A stretch of 64,000 nucleotides of DNA from Tigriopus japonicus (GCA_010645155.1 CM021318.1:8418311-8482310), one strand, 5' to 3'. Counted from the first letter of the stretch, positions 27,201 through 40,802 are shown. Program-made: numbers and translations. The notes: generated by a model not told the origin, from the sequence alone.

Positions 27201-29406
27201 TGGAGAGGGCCTCAAAGGGAAAATTTCAGATCACAGAGTGTTTCCTCCCTATGTTTCTTTTCTCTCGTGCTCAATTGCTGTGGTCCATGACAGCCCGTAA
27301 AATCCGAGGAAGCATATTTTAAACAGGAGATATCATCTGTGGTGGTCAATTTAAAGCCTGCTTGTAATCTCTTCAACCTCTTCCTCGTGCCCAAAAGGAG
27401 TCGTCAATAAATCTCCCCTCGTTGAAATTGAGTTCGTGACATTGCTCCTAACACTCGAGATATCCCGAACAATTCCCATTGTAGTTCAATCGTACTAAAA
27501 ATTAGCTAAATTGCAAAAAAATGCCGTTGAATACCCTCCTAAGGGAATCCTGAACATTGCCAGAACATGGGGGAATAAAGAAATTTGCAGGCGGGTTTGG
27601 TCAAGGACTCATCAAAAGATAAATTTGACACTAATTTCTGCCTAGAAGGCAGCAATCGAAACCCTCAACTATCTCCTGAGCTCGGGCAATGCCGAAGACG
27701 ATAATGATGATTCAGGAATTTTTTGGCATGCGCCAACCTTTGGTGGACATTTTTCCCCCTCTTGTTCGGCGTCGTCTTGCTTACGACCCCCTATTTCGGT
27801 CCCAAGATTGCCTCAAGCGTGCTCAAAGATCAGTCTCCAGATATTTCCAGAACCATTTTCGGCAATCTTTGCTAAAGAGTCAATACAGTAGAGACCAAGA
27901 CTGAAGGCTACTATTCAGGATTTACAAATACAATCAAAGTACACTTAATTAGATAACATTTTTTCGCCGCTTCAAGATGCTCCCGGAAATGTAGACCATG
28001 TTGTTGTTTTGCTTAGAAGGGAAGGTACTCTTAAAATATGACACATTCGTATTTTTCAAGCCCCGAAAAGATCCCGAGTTTTCAAGGACATTATAATTTC
28101 AGTGTTTATCCTTGTTGAGACAGAAATCTAGATACATAGTTGGAGCACATGGAGCAAGAAACAAATGTGAAGTCAAGAAGAAGCCAGTTTAAAACAGATT
28201 AGCCTTAAGCTCCTGACTCCATCCATGAGGGTCACAATAATGATTCATAACCATTGATGTGATGAACACCCACCATTCGAGTCACTGCGTCAGTCGTTCG
28301 GTTCAGTTTTGTGGGTTCAGCTAAGGACTTTGAACAATTCTCGTTCTCGTCACAGACTGACCACGTCAAACCACAGCCAGATGAGGGTATCTATAAATAT
28401 CCCAGTCATTGATCAAAATTGTCCAATTTATTGAGGTTATAATGGAAAAAACGGTTCACGATTATAAGAAGGGATTCCTTCATCCCACTCATCTGAGTAA
28501 AGAACTTATATGGCCACCCAGAGATTTTTGATTGGAAGCGACGTCTAGCGGTCAAGGTAGTAACTTCTCAATGATCTTTTTAAAGACAAACGTAAAGCTT
28601 TGGACAAACTTCCCAACGCTGTTCCAAGTATGACTTACAAAATACACAAGTTCTTTATTTTTTCAAAGATTATGGTATTCTCGTCTTGGAGCCTAGGAAA
28701 ACATTATTCTAACAAAAGTAAACAAATTGCAAGACCCACCCACCAACATAATGCATTTTGCAATTATCTGCTCCGAACATGAACTTTCGCTCATTTTTCA
28801 CTTCACAGCTCTTTTTCTTACGTGCTAACATTCCATTTCAGGAGATTTTTTTAAGGTTATCCCACGCCTAGCTTACTTGAACTTCAAATTTTCGATAACA
28901 AAAAGAACTAACACCTCCTGTTATTCACAATAATGCAAACAAATACTCTAAACGAACATAAAACGGTAAAAGTTAGTATCCATATCTCGTCTCGATTCTG
29001 CCCTTGTTTAAATGACCCAATATGGCATCTTTGTCGTGGGCGGGACGAGCACAATGGTTGGATAGGCAAGACACGTGGTCTTCACAAGATAGATCTCTTT
29101 GAGAATGCCCTCTCATCTCAGGCTTAAAAGAGAGTGAAGGGAGGGAGAGAATATTTACTACCGGGCACATTGTCTTCCTTGGTGAAGTCGATATGCTCTA
29201 TCTTGAGACTTTGTACCCTGTAAGTGTGTGTGTGTATGTTGGATAGCGAGGCATTTTGGATTCCTGTCATTCTTAAACGACAGGAACGACGTCTGTGGTG
29301 GATCTAGATTTGACATTTTTAGGCGACCATGTGGTTCAATCATGACTTCTTGGACAGAAAACTTAACGGAGAATCCACAACAAATCATTTGTTTCTATTG
29401 TTCCAG

Positions 29407-32400
29407 GTTCATGTCAGTGAGGACTATGACAGTCCGAAAGACCTGGTCAACCGACTTCCTCTAGTTCTGGAGGAATCCCCACCACCGTCGCCTTCCTTGA
29501 CTTCCCGATATGGTGCCAGTTCCAGGATTTCGTCAAATTCATCCTTTGAAAAAACCAGTGGCAATGTAAGTGCTCAGTTATTCGCCAGCTTCTGCTTGCC
29601 TTCATGAAGATCATACGCCTTGAAATCAGTTGAATTCTTGAACATGACCAAGGGCAATCGCAAGTTGCAATCTCCGGGATGCTTGCTTGGGTGGTCCCTC
29701 TAATTTAACCTACTGACGAGGAACATTTTCTAAATCGAAGGCTTTTAAGGAATTTATTTTGATGACATGCCCATGAGGCACTCTGTTATTTTTCCTCAAC
29801 CACTGATTTGATGAATATGAACATGAATCAACTGCGTTCAAGTCACCAAATTTGCAGGGTTTCTTTTACATCAGTGAGGATTTTTTATTGGCACTGAATT
29901 AGGTTTGGGAAAAGGAATCGAACTTGGTTAATATCTTCATGGGTGCATGACCGAAGAGCATCTTCTAGCTAAATCTTTCCGATATAATATTCTCTTTCCC
30001 ATCCCTTGCAGAGCTTTCCGTCGTCCGAATTACTTTTGGAACTGGCTTATAGTGATCCCAAGGATTCCAAATTATACACGGAGCCTGGTGTAGATCCTGA
30101 GGGAGAAGATCTCATCTACAAACTCTATGTTGGAGGAGAATATTACTACTGCCGACCATATCGGCCCAACTATTCAGTAGCCTATCCGAATCGTCGTCGA
30201 GGTAAGCTTAACACTATCTTTTATTCAAAGCCTCACTTGTTTTGCCATGCCTGAACCTCTGGGAATGTTCCACGTAAAATTGATGGTTGGATAGAAATTT
30301 AGGGGGCGTTTGCGATTACCCATTGAGAGCATTTAAGAGAGCGGTAATTTAGCTTTGATATATTAAAATACTTTTTGACACCACCCCAAGTCTCTATCAT
30401 TGATGGCTGTTGACGTTTGCAACATGTTCAAAGTATAAATTAAGCAGTACCTGGAGAATCAGAGCGCTATTAGTCCAACATATCACGTAGTTTTGAGCAA
30501 GGCTCCCAGAGCTTGAGTCCTCTTTGTATTGAAGATCTCTGGACCAGATTTATACCATCAGACTTGGCCTGAAAACACAACGGAAACGATTCCTACCAAA
30601 ATAATTAATTTATCATGGCAGTAACACACCCATATCGAGCAAAGTACAACCATCTCCATAGGATGCCCTGGTTGTTGAAAGATTGTCTCGGCTATTTCAG
30701 GGCAATAATAGCAATAATATATTGTAAATCAACGAAAGGAGAGCTGAAGGTCAAACTGACCAATTTTAATTGTAATCTGGGAGCTAATGTTTCTTTCCAA
30801 TCCTATCAAAAGCGGAACCTTGCCAAGTTCGATGGCTTATCAGTAAATGGATGGGCTCACCTCCAATAAATGCTCTTCCGAATTGTGAGGATGGCGCTGC
30901 TGTTTTACCATGACATAAATTATGCATTATTGCGATAGACGTGAGATAATTTGCATATAATTAGTCTCCCCCAACAATTTTTTGTCCTAGGGTGTGAAAT
31001 AACCTTGAACAAGGAAGTGCAAGTGGTAAAAAACCGAACCACTTCTGTCTGAGTGAATCCTCCCGTGTTCCACTCATTGCAACAGATATGCGGAACCCTC
31101 TATTTTGAGTCAATTAGTGGTTTACGAGAACTAAAATAGGCTTTGGCAACACATGTCGTTTGCTAGATGGAGGCGCTTAAGATTGTCATTAGCATGATAA
31201 GTGTTTAGTGCTTTGAATTTAGATTACCCATTTTCTTGCTAATAAATGCGAAGTGGGGATTTCAATTCTCAGTTTGCATAGCGGGAACGAAACGGATTAG
31301 TCAATAAAATCTGGCGTGTGAAGATGATGATGATGATAATGATAGGTAATTATTTCCGCACTTGCTGGTCCAGTATTGAATGTCAAAATGCCAGAACTCA
31401 TCAACAATTGGATGTGAGGGAACATTTCTGGACATGTGAACAATCGTAGTGCTTTCGGGATTTCTTGACATTTAGCTCTACATATAGGATCCTAAACCCT
31501 CATCACCATCTGGTTCAATAAAAACATAAACGCAAGAAGTGGCACTAAAAGTAAATTAGAGAGGAAGTGATGCTACATAAAGTCGAACAAAGTCAACCTA
31601 AAATATACAAAGATTATGAGAAAGAGCATTTTTTTGTCAAAGAGCAAATCTGACCTTGGTTTTGAATTATGTCCTGATTGGTTTCAAAGATGCTTGTCCA
31701 AGTGATGGGCGAAGAACCTTGAGAGTACATTGGTGCAAAATCTGACATGTGATGTGGATTTTTAGGTCAGAGGTTTCAAGTTGCATAGCTCGTGTCCGTT
31801 AGATATCTTTTGACCAACTATTTCCCTCAAAAACACGACCTCGAAAAGTATGGCTTGAAGTTAGTGTGGAATGCATACCCACATTGCATTTTTGATATCC
31901 AACCCTCAACTGGCACTTGTTCACTCGTTGTTTCCTGAGCCTCACTTTCTACATAGGCTCTAGAGCAAAAAAATCTAATATTCGTGTCAATTTCTGGCCA
32001 ACTTGTGTGAGGAAAGAGCGTTTTCTTGTCGTTTCCTTCATTTAAGTGATTGGTTCAGCGTCATTTGAGCTCGTCGGGGATCTTTGCCGAGTGGCTTTAC
32101 TCTTTGGAAATGACTAATTGATCGCCGCATGACAGATCTTGCCAGTGTCCTTTAAAGGAGCCAGTTTTCTTTCTTCAAAGCCCATCAAATCCATTTTGCA
32201 TGGCTTGGGCATCGTTAGGGAATGGTGAGGCTGTTTCGGTAATGACGACCCCTGCTTCCCTTCTCTCTTTTCCATTCTAGTCAATTCCATACTGACCACA
32301 AACATGGGTGCAAAATTGTCTTTCAGATTATTCATGTCCAAGCGATATCGAAAATGGCAAACACATTACGTCAATGACTTCATTGTTTTTCTGTACTTGA

Positions 32401-35400
32401 ATACGGAGGGATGAAGACGCTATATAACACAAAGTTGCGGCCAAAACATTAGTGAAATAAATTACCGATTCTCAAACGTGTTCTAGAACAAACTTATTGT
32501 TAATGGGGTAAGGGACGATTTCCAGTGCTTACAAACAACACATGGTTTAATTTGCCCATAGGATAAATCATTGATGGTTTTTTCTGCTTTTTAAAGTTGA
32601 CTTACAAGAGCCAAGAAAAGAATGTCACACAATCTTATCTTGATTCTGAAATGACCTTTGGCTGAACTTCATTCAATAACTGATCTTAATATGATTTCAC
32701 AATTTGTTTAAAAAAGTTGTTTCATTGAACATTTAGTTAAGAAAGACCTCCATAAACTCGAAGTGGTTAACGAATTCGCCACTTTCATGAATGAGTGTCT
32801 TCGGCCCCCCTCCAGAGAACTCTCGATATGGTCAAGTTCAAAAACCCTGGGACGGCAAAGGTTTTCATGTCTCCATATGGGCATAGGTCAAAATGCGAAA
32901 GACAAACGTCAAATTTATTGACGTTTGACCTCTGGCATGGTCAAATTACTTTAACTCCATTCAAAGGGAATGTTCATAATTCCATTTGTACCCTTTCATG
33001 CTAATAGGGTTAGCAACCAACTATAAACGAAATGGACCTGGCAGTGTCCGTAATATCTTCATCACTTCACTTTCACGCCAAAAGCAAATACCACAGAATC
33101 ACTCATTTTGCCACGTTGGTCAGAAAATTGCAATCCCAAAAGTGCGGTTCGAAGCATCGTACAAAACCGTTCTGACTTTTAGATGAGGTCGAGGCCATTT
33201 TGCTTGCGCATAGAACATCAAATGGTAAGAATCCTGCCGGGCTCGGTTGTCATTTGTCTTGACAATTGGGATAGGTCAGTCAGGTTTGGAGCACGAAATG
33301 TCACGATTGGCCCATCACCCATACATAGCCCATGGCTAGTCAATAAGACCCCTATTTGTTAACAAACAAACGCCACAGGTGGAACTAAATTGGTATTAAA
33401 GCCCTCTTGAGCGGATTTGCAGCAGAACTGACATCCTGGAGCGCTCTATATTACCAATAATTATCGTTCTGCAGAACGTTCAGTAAACAATATGATTAAG
33501 TCTAATTGTTTAGATATTTTTATCGATGAAAAGTAAAAAAAAAAAAAACTAAAAATGAGCTAAGGCTAGATGCAAAGGAAGTGATCGTCGTACTCTGTGA
33601 TTAATGAACCCACAATGACTGGAATGTATGAGCCTAACGACAATTTATTCTGATGAGAAACCCTCGTACTATGTTTAAATTTAAAGACCGAAGAAACATG
33701 CTTCAAAATCCGAGTCCAACCAACTTTGAAGTTCTTTCGTAGCTTTAGCATAAAAAAGGGCTCCCATTTTAATGCACTTGAGTTGGACTTGGCAAGATTT
33801 GTGCTTATTGCATGCGACCTTGTCGATGGCCCAAGTGAGGAATGGCTGTTTACAAAGATGTCGAAAGGTACATTGGCAAGGTAAGTACGGATAAAGAATT
33901 CCGTCTTTTTCGAGACTTGGGGTCGTGTCAAGAATTTCTGATGACATATGTCCACGAATTTGGCACTTCCCTTCAACGATCGCTCATCATCAACTTGCTC
34001 AAAATGGGGGGAGATTAAGAGACTACTCGTTGGCGGCGATGAAGGAAGTCGTGAACTCTCCTCTACGTATCTATTCTCAATGTGCCACTCTCGTGGCAGT
34101 TTCATGATGCTGGGCAAAATTTTATATCCATTTTCGGGTGGCAAGCGACCTCGATGTAGGTGTTTAAGAATGATTTTTATTGGACACTCAATTCTAGAGC
34201 TTCGAGGAATATGCTTTCAATCACATCTGGCCACAGTAACGTAAAGAGCATGATCCAAGGACAACCCAATGAAATGGCTTCGGAAATTTAACATCGCTAA
34301 TACATTAGGACTTTGTCCTCACCAAGAACCATCCCTGTCGGGTTCTTCTTGATGCTCTACCAAGTGAGACACGGGGGTATACTTTTTGGGGGAGATTTGT
34401 TTACGACCGTCCGTGTGACATTGGGCATTTTGGAGTCTCATTGAAACAAAAATGTGCTAAAACTCTGTGGGTGGATGGTTTAAAGGTCTCATAAAAACGA
34501 GGAAGGACGCAAGGGACACTTTGGCAGATTGTGCCTTGGTGTGACTGACTGCACTTGACATTGAGCGACTAATTTTCGGCTTGTTCAGTTATTACCTAAC
34601 CCTCTTAAGTCCCAAAAGCGAAGCCCGTCTTGCCAAAAAATATTCATGGAAACTCAGTTTCACCGAGTGGCATGAACTCGCGATTCCTGTCCAAAGTTTC
34701 CGCCCCCCAAATGTCACATTTAGACCCGAAGCCTGAGCTCAAGGTGTCACGAAAAGTAATGGTTTCATATCTTTTTTGCCAAAATCTTTGAGAGAAAGTG
34801 TCGTGTTCACACACTCGCTCAGTTTGCATCGCCTTAAGGGGGCAAGGACCTTTCTTTCCTGTTCAGAGACAATTGCCAGGAGTCCTTGTCCCTGCTTGAC
34901 TTGGTTACGTGTACGTGCGTGAATGTTCTGCAGCTCTTCAATGATGATGTAATAGTAATATTGGCTTGCCATGCCTCCCAGGTGTCAAAATGACCAATCA
35001 CTCTCTCACCCGACCCCCAAGAAGCTCCGCTTCCCATCCCGCACTTACTAATCAGACAATTGTTTGAAAAATGCTCTTGAAAGTTTGGACAATAAATCTT
35101 CGGGGGAAGGCAGTACTCAGGGCAGAGCCAGTAAGACACGAGGGTGGAGGGGGAGTGTAAAGAACACATTTGTGAAGAAGTAGCCTTTGTTTTGAAGAGA
35201 AATGCACCCATGACTAAATTGAACTCATGATTTATTTCCAGAGTTCAATGGGCTGCCCGAGACCAACGTGGACGCTTCGGTTTATGAGGACGTGGGCAAT
35301 AACGACAATGCAACTTCGGCTCAGGACTGCGTCACCATTATTTCTGTCTCACCGGCCACGCCCCAAGTCATCATGTCCGGCCTGTCGTCCCCCACCCCAA

Positions 35401-38400
35401 CTGATAGCGGAGGGCGGGACACCACCACCATCGGTAGCGAAACCTCCAGTGACCGGGGAAGCTTCACCATCAACTCAATTCGCCGATGTCATGGCATTAA
35501 GTGCAATTGTCGGAAGTCGCCGTCCACAAATTCTGCCACGGGCCAAAAATGTCAGCACTCCATGGAGCCTCTCTACGAGAACCTAGACTTTCATCGGGTT
35601 AAAATCAGCATTCCGGGCTCTAGGCCAGTCATGCTCCATGATCACCATCATCATTCTCAATACATGGGCGGCTCAAAGCGGCATTTGCCCACCGTGAATT
35701 CGAGGATCGTCCGAGGTCAACGGGTGAAGAATAAGAGACCCATCTCAGGCGATACTCTGAACGAATCAGACCGGAAGCGCTTTGAAAAGTTTGGTTATTC
35801 ATCCAACGAGGTTTGGAACTGGCTTTACATTGAAGACGAATTGGCATTGCAAGGTGCTCAACAGGGTTCCAAGAGGACATCGAATATCATCCCTGAGCAA
35901 CTGAAGGATCTGTACTCGATTCCGACAAAAACACACAGGACACAGCCTCTCAAGGAGGCTGAATCCAACAACGGTCAGATGGAGAGCGAGCCAAACAAAA
36001 CGGTTGAGGTTCAATTCTCGCCCCATGAGTTCTTCACGGCTTCATCTAGATTAGCACATTTGGATTTGGACGGTTTCGAGACGTTTGTGGGCAACACTCT
36101 GGAAAAGGCCATTGCTAAGAAACAGAAGGAAAAACACAGACGAGCTCGAGAGGAGGCCGCAGCTGCAGCCGCATCTATGTCGCCCTCTACCGGCCAAGAG
36201 TCCAACTCTCTCTACGATACGGCCAGAACTGTCACCATCACTGAAGTGCCCACCCACTCTCCTTTGGATGTTCGAATGGAATCCACCAAGGAGTCAGCGT
36301 CAAATAACAACAATAGTAACAACACATCCACTGCAAGCACCAACAATAACAATAATAACAACAACAACAGTCATGCGAATAATAGGACCACGTGCCAAAC
36401 GTGCATTGCCTCGGGCGAGAGTTCTTGCTCGTCAGCACTCTCTAGTCTGGAATCGGTGCGATCAAATGGAATCCGGAGTAGTAGTGTATCCGGGTGTTCA
36501 GAGACTCTTGGCTCAGAACTGGTTAATTCGGTGAACCGGTCAAACAACACAATCTCGGCCCAAATTAGCCAACCTGCCCCAGTCAAACCAGCCCGAACTC
36601 GTCAAAGCAACTCGCATTCCAGTTCAGAAACGCTCACCCTCTCGACCAAGGCGTATCAAATCCTGGAGATGAGCAGCAGAAACGGTATGTTCTTCGTTCA
36701 CTGTGACCGTGTTTTTCGCTCTAACCCTCTAATTGTCCCCATACTTGGCAGAGTCCACATTTGTTGTCATAAATGTCGTCATAACTTGATGCAATTGTGG
36801 TAAATCTGAGCACCCATTTCAGACTCTCCACTCGTCAAGCTCATTTTTGTTCGCACATAATCCTCCGAGATGATTGGGCCTGTTGACAACTCAAAAAACT
36901 AAATCTTGCTTTTCTCAGACTCTCTCTTGCTCTCTCAAAGAACCACCTAACAAAGTAACCAAGGCATACAATTGGCTTGACTAACATTTTTCGACATTGA
37001 GTGCGTGATAATTTGTGGTGTTGGTTGTGTGCTGAAAATCCCATTTTAATGCGAGTTCTTAAAGTTCAGTAGGCGTGTTGGAAGGATCCGTTTTAGGTTT
37101 GCTCGCCCTAGTTGGTCAGGAATGTGAGCAAATTTGGCAAGACCTTGAGAAGAATCTTCCTCTTCTTCAGGGCTAAGTTTGGTGCCTTCTCGAAGATGTG
37201 CTTTTTTCTTCTTCACCCTTGCCATCTTGTAGATGGATGAACTTGGCACTACATACCTATGTGGTGGATGAATTCGAAGATCGGGTATCTCATGAGTCGG
37301 GTTAATATTTCTGTTGTGTCATCATAATTCCAATTTCTCTCCACCGAGCTAGAGGCCCAATCTAATCTGGCTTGAAATATTGTTCGGAGTGCTGAGGATG
37401 AGGCGAGATCAGCCCAACCACCGCCACCGCCACTACTATTACAACCATACCATCACCAGAACAACATTAGCATCCATTCATTGGTTCGAGATTTTGCTCT
37501 GGAAATTGCTTCATACAATCAATTTCTCCCCTGTTGGCCTAAAGGCTTCTTTACTACGTGAAAAAGGCCGAGTCACGATATACGAGCTGGCTTGCAATCG
37601 CATCTCACACAAAGCTAGAACATTCGTGAAATCTGGAGGTTTATTGAGAACGCGAGAAGAAGGATGGTCCATTGACCACAAATGTTACATTTCGACGTAC
37701 CATAGAGTTGATCAAAAGAAGGACACATGACGATGATCTGAATCGTCTCATTCTCAAGGAAACCGTGTGATATCACGTATCCTCATAAGATGCCATCCCA
37801 GGTTACCCAACTCGAATTTCTCCTCATAAAACCATTCCAGCGACAAAATGTGTACATACATACATCTATGGTGGAGCGATTTCCAGGTCAATGATGTTGC
37901 TTCCAGCCGCATCCCCATCATCAGGAACAATTTAATGAACTGCAGAACGAACCAATTCAAAAGGAGAAAGAGAGATAGCGGTAGAGTTGAACCGTGCAGT
38001 CCGATTTAAATTCATCGATTTTCTACATCTTGACTCTCATCCGAGCATCATCCGTCTTGATATGATGATCTTTATTGCTCAGTGGTTTCCGAGGGAGGTG
38101 GGCAAGCGAAAAACAAATGTCGTGTCGATCGATCGATGGAAGAACGAGCTTGTAGTGAAGCATAGTGTGCATATGAACATGGGCACCTCGTTTGGTCGTT
38201 CGTTCAAATCACTAATGGTCATGGCATGCAATATCCATTTCCAAAGTGCTCGAGCAATGAGAAATTGCTTCCGTCACCGCCGCCATGAATTACGGAATTA
38301 GAAAAATGAGAAATCCCAAACACACGAGCAAATGATAATGATGAGCCTTGGCGTATTTTCCCAAATCCATCAATGTCCCCTTGATTGTCCCTTGAATCCT

Positions 38401-40471
38401 TTGATTATCCAAAGAACTTGGTGGAGGTGGAATGAATCATATTTCAAAGGCTCTTTGGCAGGCGCACATTTCTTCCTCTTCGTGTTCTTCTGAGAAGAGT
38501 GCAATTTCTCTTCCTTTCTTGGTCCGACCAACACATGTGCACTACCATCGAACGAACGAGTATAACAGGAAGACGCTCTATCTCCGTACATGTATGAACT
38601 ACGTTGTGATACATTATGTATGTCCGCAGATAGAGTGAGGGGCGGGTTAGTCTGTAATTAGAAGTGTTTTCATTTGAATTGGATTGCTTAATCCGAAGCC
38701 CAGCCATGACCAGGGCACGCTGCAAGCAAGCAAGCATATAGCAGAAGAGGATGAGCTCGCCATGAATCAACAATCTCGGAATCTTTGGCACTCACCATTA
38801 CTACTCGCCAACTATCATCTTCATTCACCATTCCACTCACTTTCAGGCCTTGACGATACGCTGAGACCCGGGCAGAATGGCAAGGACCTACCTGAGCTTT
38901 ACGAATCGTCGTCAGAATCCTCTTATTCCAAGTATATCCCCATGTTTGGAAGTGTCAAACCCATCCTGATTGATCCTCAAGTCCCGTTGGATCGACAAGA
39001 GTAAGAACGACCCATCCCACATTGGGCTCCATCTGGCGGCTTGTAGGTACCTGAACGAATCCCTTGTTTTTGTTCCAGATGGTACCACGGATCCATAACG
39101 AGGGTGGAAGCGGAGAATGTATTGCGCCTTCATAAAGAAGGCAGCTATCTGATCAGGAATTCCGAGTCTTCCAAACTGGATTACTCGTTGTCAGTCAAGT
39201 AAGTTTTGAGCGCCGATAATAAAGTTCGATATGATGGGGCCAATCTGATTTGTTTTGACGGGAAAAGTCAACGAAGCTGTTGACCTTTTCCGTTGGTCGG
39301 GGCCATTTGCGATTGAATCGCTCTCAATTGAAGGGCCCTAAATTGGAGGCTCCTGGGAAGGAAGGTAATAAAAATTTCCCATTTGGGCTTGATATCGGAA
39401 GTCAAGGTGAATGAATTGGAGGTGCATTGTACACACCGTATGGTAAAATGGTCTGGCTCGAATGCAATCGAATGATCCGATTGATCTATGAGATAGCTCG
39501 ACTAAAAGGATTGCAAGGTAAATATTGATTCCTTTATGGGGTCAATGGGCAAACTGAATATTCATGGGGTCATCACCGATTGATTTTCACAAGACTAATC
39601 AAGATGCAGTTTGTGCCATTTTTCTCACAATTTCTGTCACATAACTCATATAGCATCTTTGCTCCAAGTTTGTCAAAAAAAAAAAAAGAATAATCATTTA
39701 GTTTTTCATGTTATACAAAAATAGCCCGTGATGACCATTTGTCTATCAGATTACAGATTATATAGCAACAAAAGCATGTGCGATACCTTCAAAGAAACCT
39801 CCGCTAAACTAGGTCGTTAAACTTTGACCCCCATTGTCCAACCACATACATTTTATCAAATGGAGATCATTATTCATCATTTGGTGGTTGATTAATGTTA
39901 CGTTGAATAAACTCTAAAGGAATCAGAAACTTGTTATAGTTAACATTTGGTTGTCCACAACTGGCAATTTTTGAGACCAAGCCATAAAGATATGCCATTT
40001 TTTCAATTCGTGGAACGACATCTCACGATGGCTTTTTATTCCAAGAGATTAAAAAGCTGCCAATGACTTGGTGCTTCTTTGTCAAATTGATCATTTTTAT
40101 CTCCCATGCCACACGTGGTCTCTAAGAGGGTATCTATCGCATCCAAGCAATCATTGGCTAGTTTGAGTCACTGTTGACCTCGTGAGAAATGCAACACATC
40201 TCTTCCATGTAAAAAATGCCATTGGAATATGGCACGCACAAAGCTCAAGCTACGAATGAATTCCTCTGCTTTTGTTTTCAGGTCCTCCCACGGATTCATG
40301 CACATGAGAATTCAGCGGGATTCGATGAGTGAGAAGTTCATTTTGGGCCAGTTTAGCAAGCCATTTCCGTCTGTTCCCGAAATGGTAAACCATTACTCGA
40401 TGAACCGACTCCCGATTCGCGGAGCCGAACACATGTGTCTGTTGCGTCCGGTTTGCGAACAATTGCTCTGA
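29407..40471 (+). CDS. SHB-family SH2 adaptor protein, six exons, 5' end not found
   Basis: Exons are 29407-29565, 30012-30201, 35242-36684, 38847-39000, 39079-39198 and 40282-40471. All introns are GT..AG, phases match at every junction, and the joined frame is 752 codons including the TGA stop. The C-terminus is an SH2 domain from about residue 650: it opens [15 protein letters not shown], the phosphotyrosine-binding Arg is R675 in SYLIRNSE, and it ends [16 protein letters not shown]. The DPQVPLDRQ lead-in and the GAEH ending are characteristic of SHB/SHD/SHE/SHF adaptors, which bind phosphotyrosine on receptors and offer their own YxxP tyrosines to other SH2 proteins. Visible tyrosine motifs are EDYDSP (Y7), AYSDP (Y66), LYTEP (Y75), VYEDV (Y131), LYENL (Y228) and LYDTA (Y441). 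A basic Lys/Arg plus poly-Ala stretch lies at about 404-427, an Asn-rich tract at 470-497, and a possible SH3 ligand (PVKPAR) at 563-568. Vertebrate SHB-type proteins are roughly 300-500 aa, so this one is long. No initiator Met is visible; the first exon is upstream and unidentified. Confidence 0.9.
30202..35241 (+). other. Large intron of the SHB-family gene (5.0 kb)
   Basis: The intron runs from the GTAAGC donor after ...CGTCGTCGAG to the TCCAG acceptor before TTCAATGGGCTG. The split codon (G|AG, Glu) confirms the junction. It holds a (GAT)n run at 31323-31343, a poly(A) run at 33537-33548, and a 192-codon minus-strand open frame (33566-34144) that I could not assign. I see no other gene. 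Confidence 0.75.
35242..36684 (+). CDS. Large central exon of the SHB-family adaptor (disordered, Asn-rich)
   Basis: This 1443-bp exon (481 residues) has an acceptor at tttattTCCAG and a donor at AACG|GTATGT. It is the longest open frame in the window. Most of it looks disordered: Ser/Thr/Asn-rich, with a short His run (HDHHHHS, about residue 250) and a Lys/Arg-rich segment followed by six or more Ala (about 404-427). An Asn tract written mostly with AAC/AAT codons lies at 36300-36380. The more ordered, hydrophobic island [15 protein letters not shown] (about residues 306-320) has no family I recognise but may be a conserved docking segment. Opposite-strand ORFs here are shadows. Confidence 0.88.
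36300..36380 (+). repeat. In-frame AAC/AAT repeat coding for an Asn tract
   Basis: The exon contains runs of AAC, AAT and AGT triplets that give an Asn-rich stretch interrupted by Ser, Thr and Ala. Such tracts vary in length by replication slippage, so length variation between individuals is plausible here. Confidence 0.85.
36685..38846 (+). other. Intron of the SHB-family gene (2.2 kb)
   Basis: The donor is GTATGT and the acceptor is CTTTCAG before GCCTTGACGATACG; the split Gly codon (G|GC) restores the frame. Open frames inside are short and unassigned. Nothing else is supported. Confidence 0.75.
39079..40471 (+). CDS. SH2-domain exons of the SHB-family adaptor
   Basis: These two exons (39079-39198 and 40282-40471) encode essentially the whole SH2 domain. 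The intron between them interrupts a Lys codon (AA|G) just after the YSLSVK strand. The first exon carries the alpha-A Arg (R657) and the beta-B Arg (R675). The second carries [23 protein letters not shown] and the C-terminal IRGAEH. The stop follows only a few residues after the domain, as in SHB-family proteins. This is the most securely identified coding sequence in the window. Confidence 0.93.
39199..40281 (+). other. Intron inside the SH2 domain (1.1 kb)
   Basis: This is a GTAAGT..TTTTCAG intron that splits a Lys codon in the SH2 domain. It carries one copy of a roughly 60-bp dispersed repeat (39893-39955) that recurs at 43564-43627 beside a LINE fragment. Confidence 0.75.
39893..39955 (+). 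repeat. Dispersed 60-bp repeat, copy 1
   Basis: The block from ATGTTACGTTGAATAAAC to TTAACATTTGGTTGT recurs at 43564-43627 in the same orientation with only a few differences. Here it is inside the SH2-domain intron. Confidence 0.75.
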
Positions 40472-40802
40472 GGACGTCATACTAATGCTCAATCAAAATC
40501 AACACCAACACCAACGACATAAACAACAACAACTACTGCCACAAAAATGCTCGATCTTGTGATACACTCTGTAAGCTGCTGCACTCCCAAAAGGTTCCTT
40601 GTGCTCATGTGGACCACGGACATCTAGAATTTCCTGGACGGCCCACGGCAAATCAGGGGTGAACAAGATCAAGTGGAGAAGCACAAAAGGAGAGAACGTG
40701 CTTTTGAAAGTAGAAAGTCTCAGTTATTGATTTTCTACTACCGCTACAAGGAATGGGATTCCCTGTAAACAAGGATTTCTCCCGACAGCTTCAATTCGAT
40801 CC

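Larger units (their letters stand above)
21546..29406. other. Non-coding stretch upstream of the SHB-family exons
   Basis: No coding exon is recognised. Because the first recognised exon (29407) starts in phase 0 after a good acceptor (ttctattgtTCCAG), at least one upstream exon with a start codon must exist, here or further left. Nothing in this stretch stood out as that exon. Confidence 0.55.

Noticed and set aside
35227..36586. Several ORFs on both strands (for example 35227-35586, 36085-36534, 36238-36438)
   Set aside because: They overlap the large SHB-family exon in other frames; the exon frame is fixed by splice phases and by the SH2 exons downstream.
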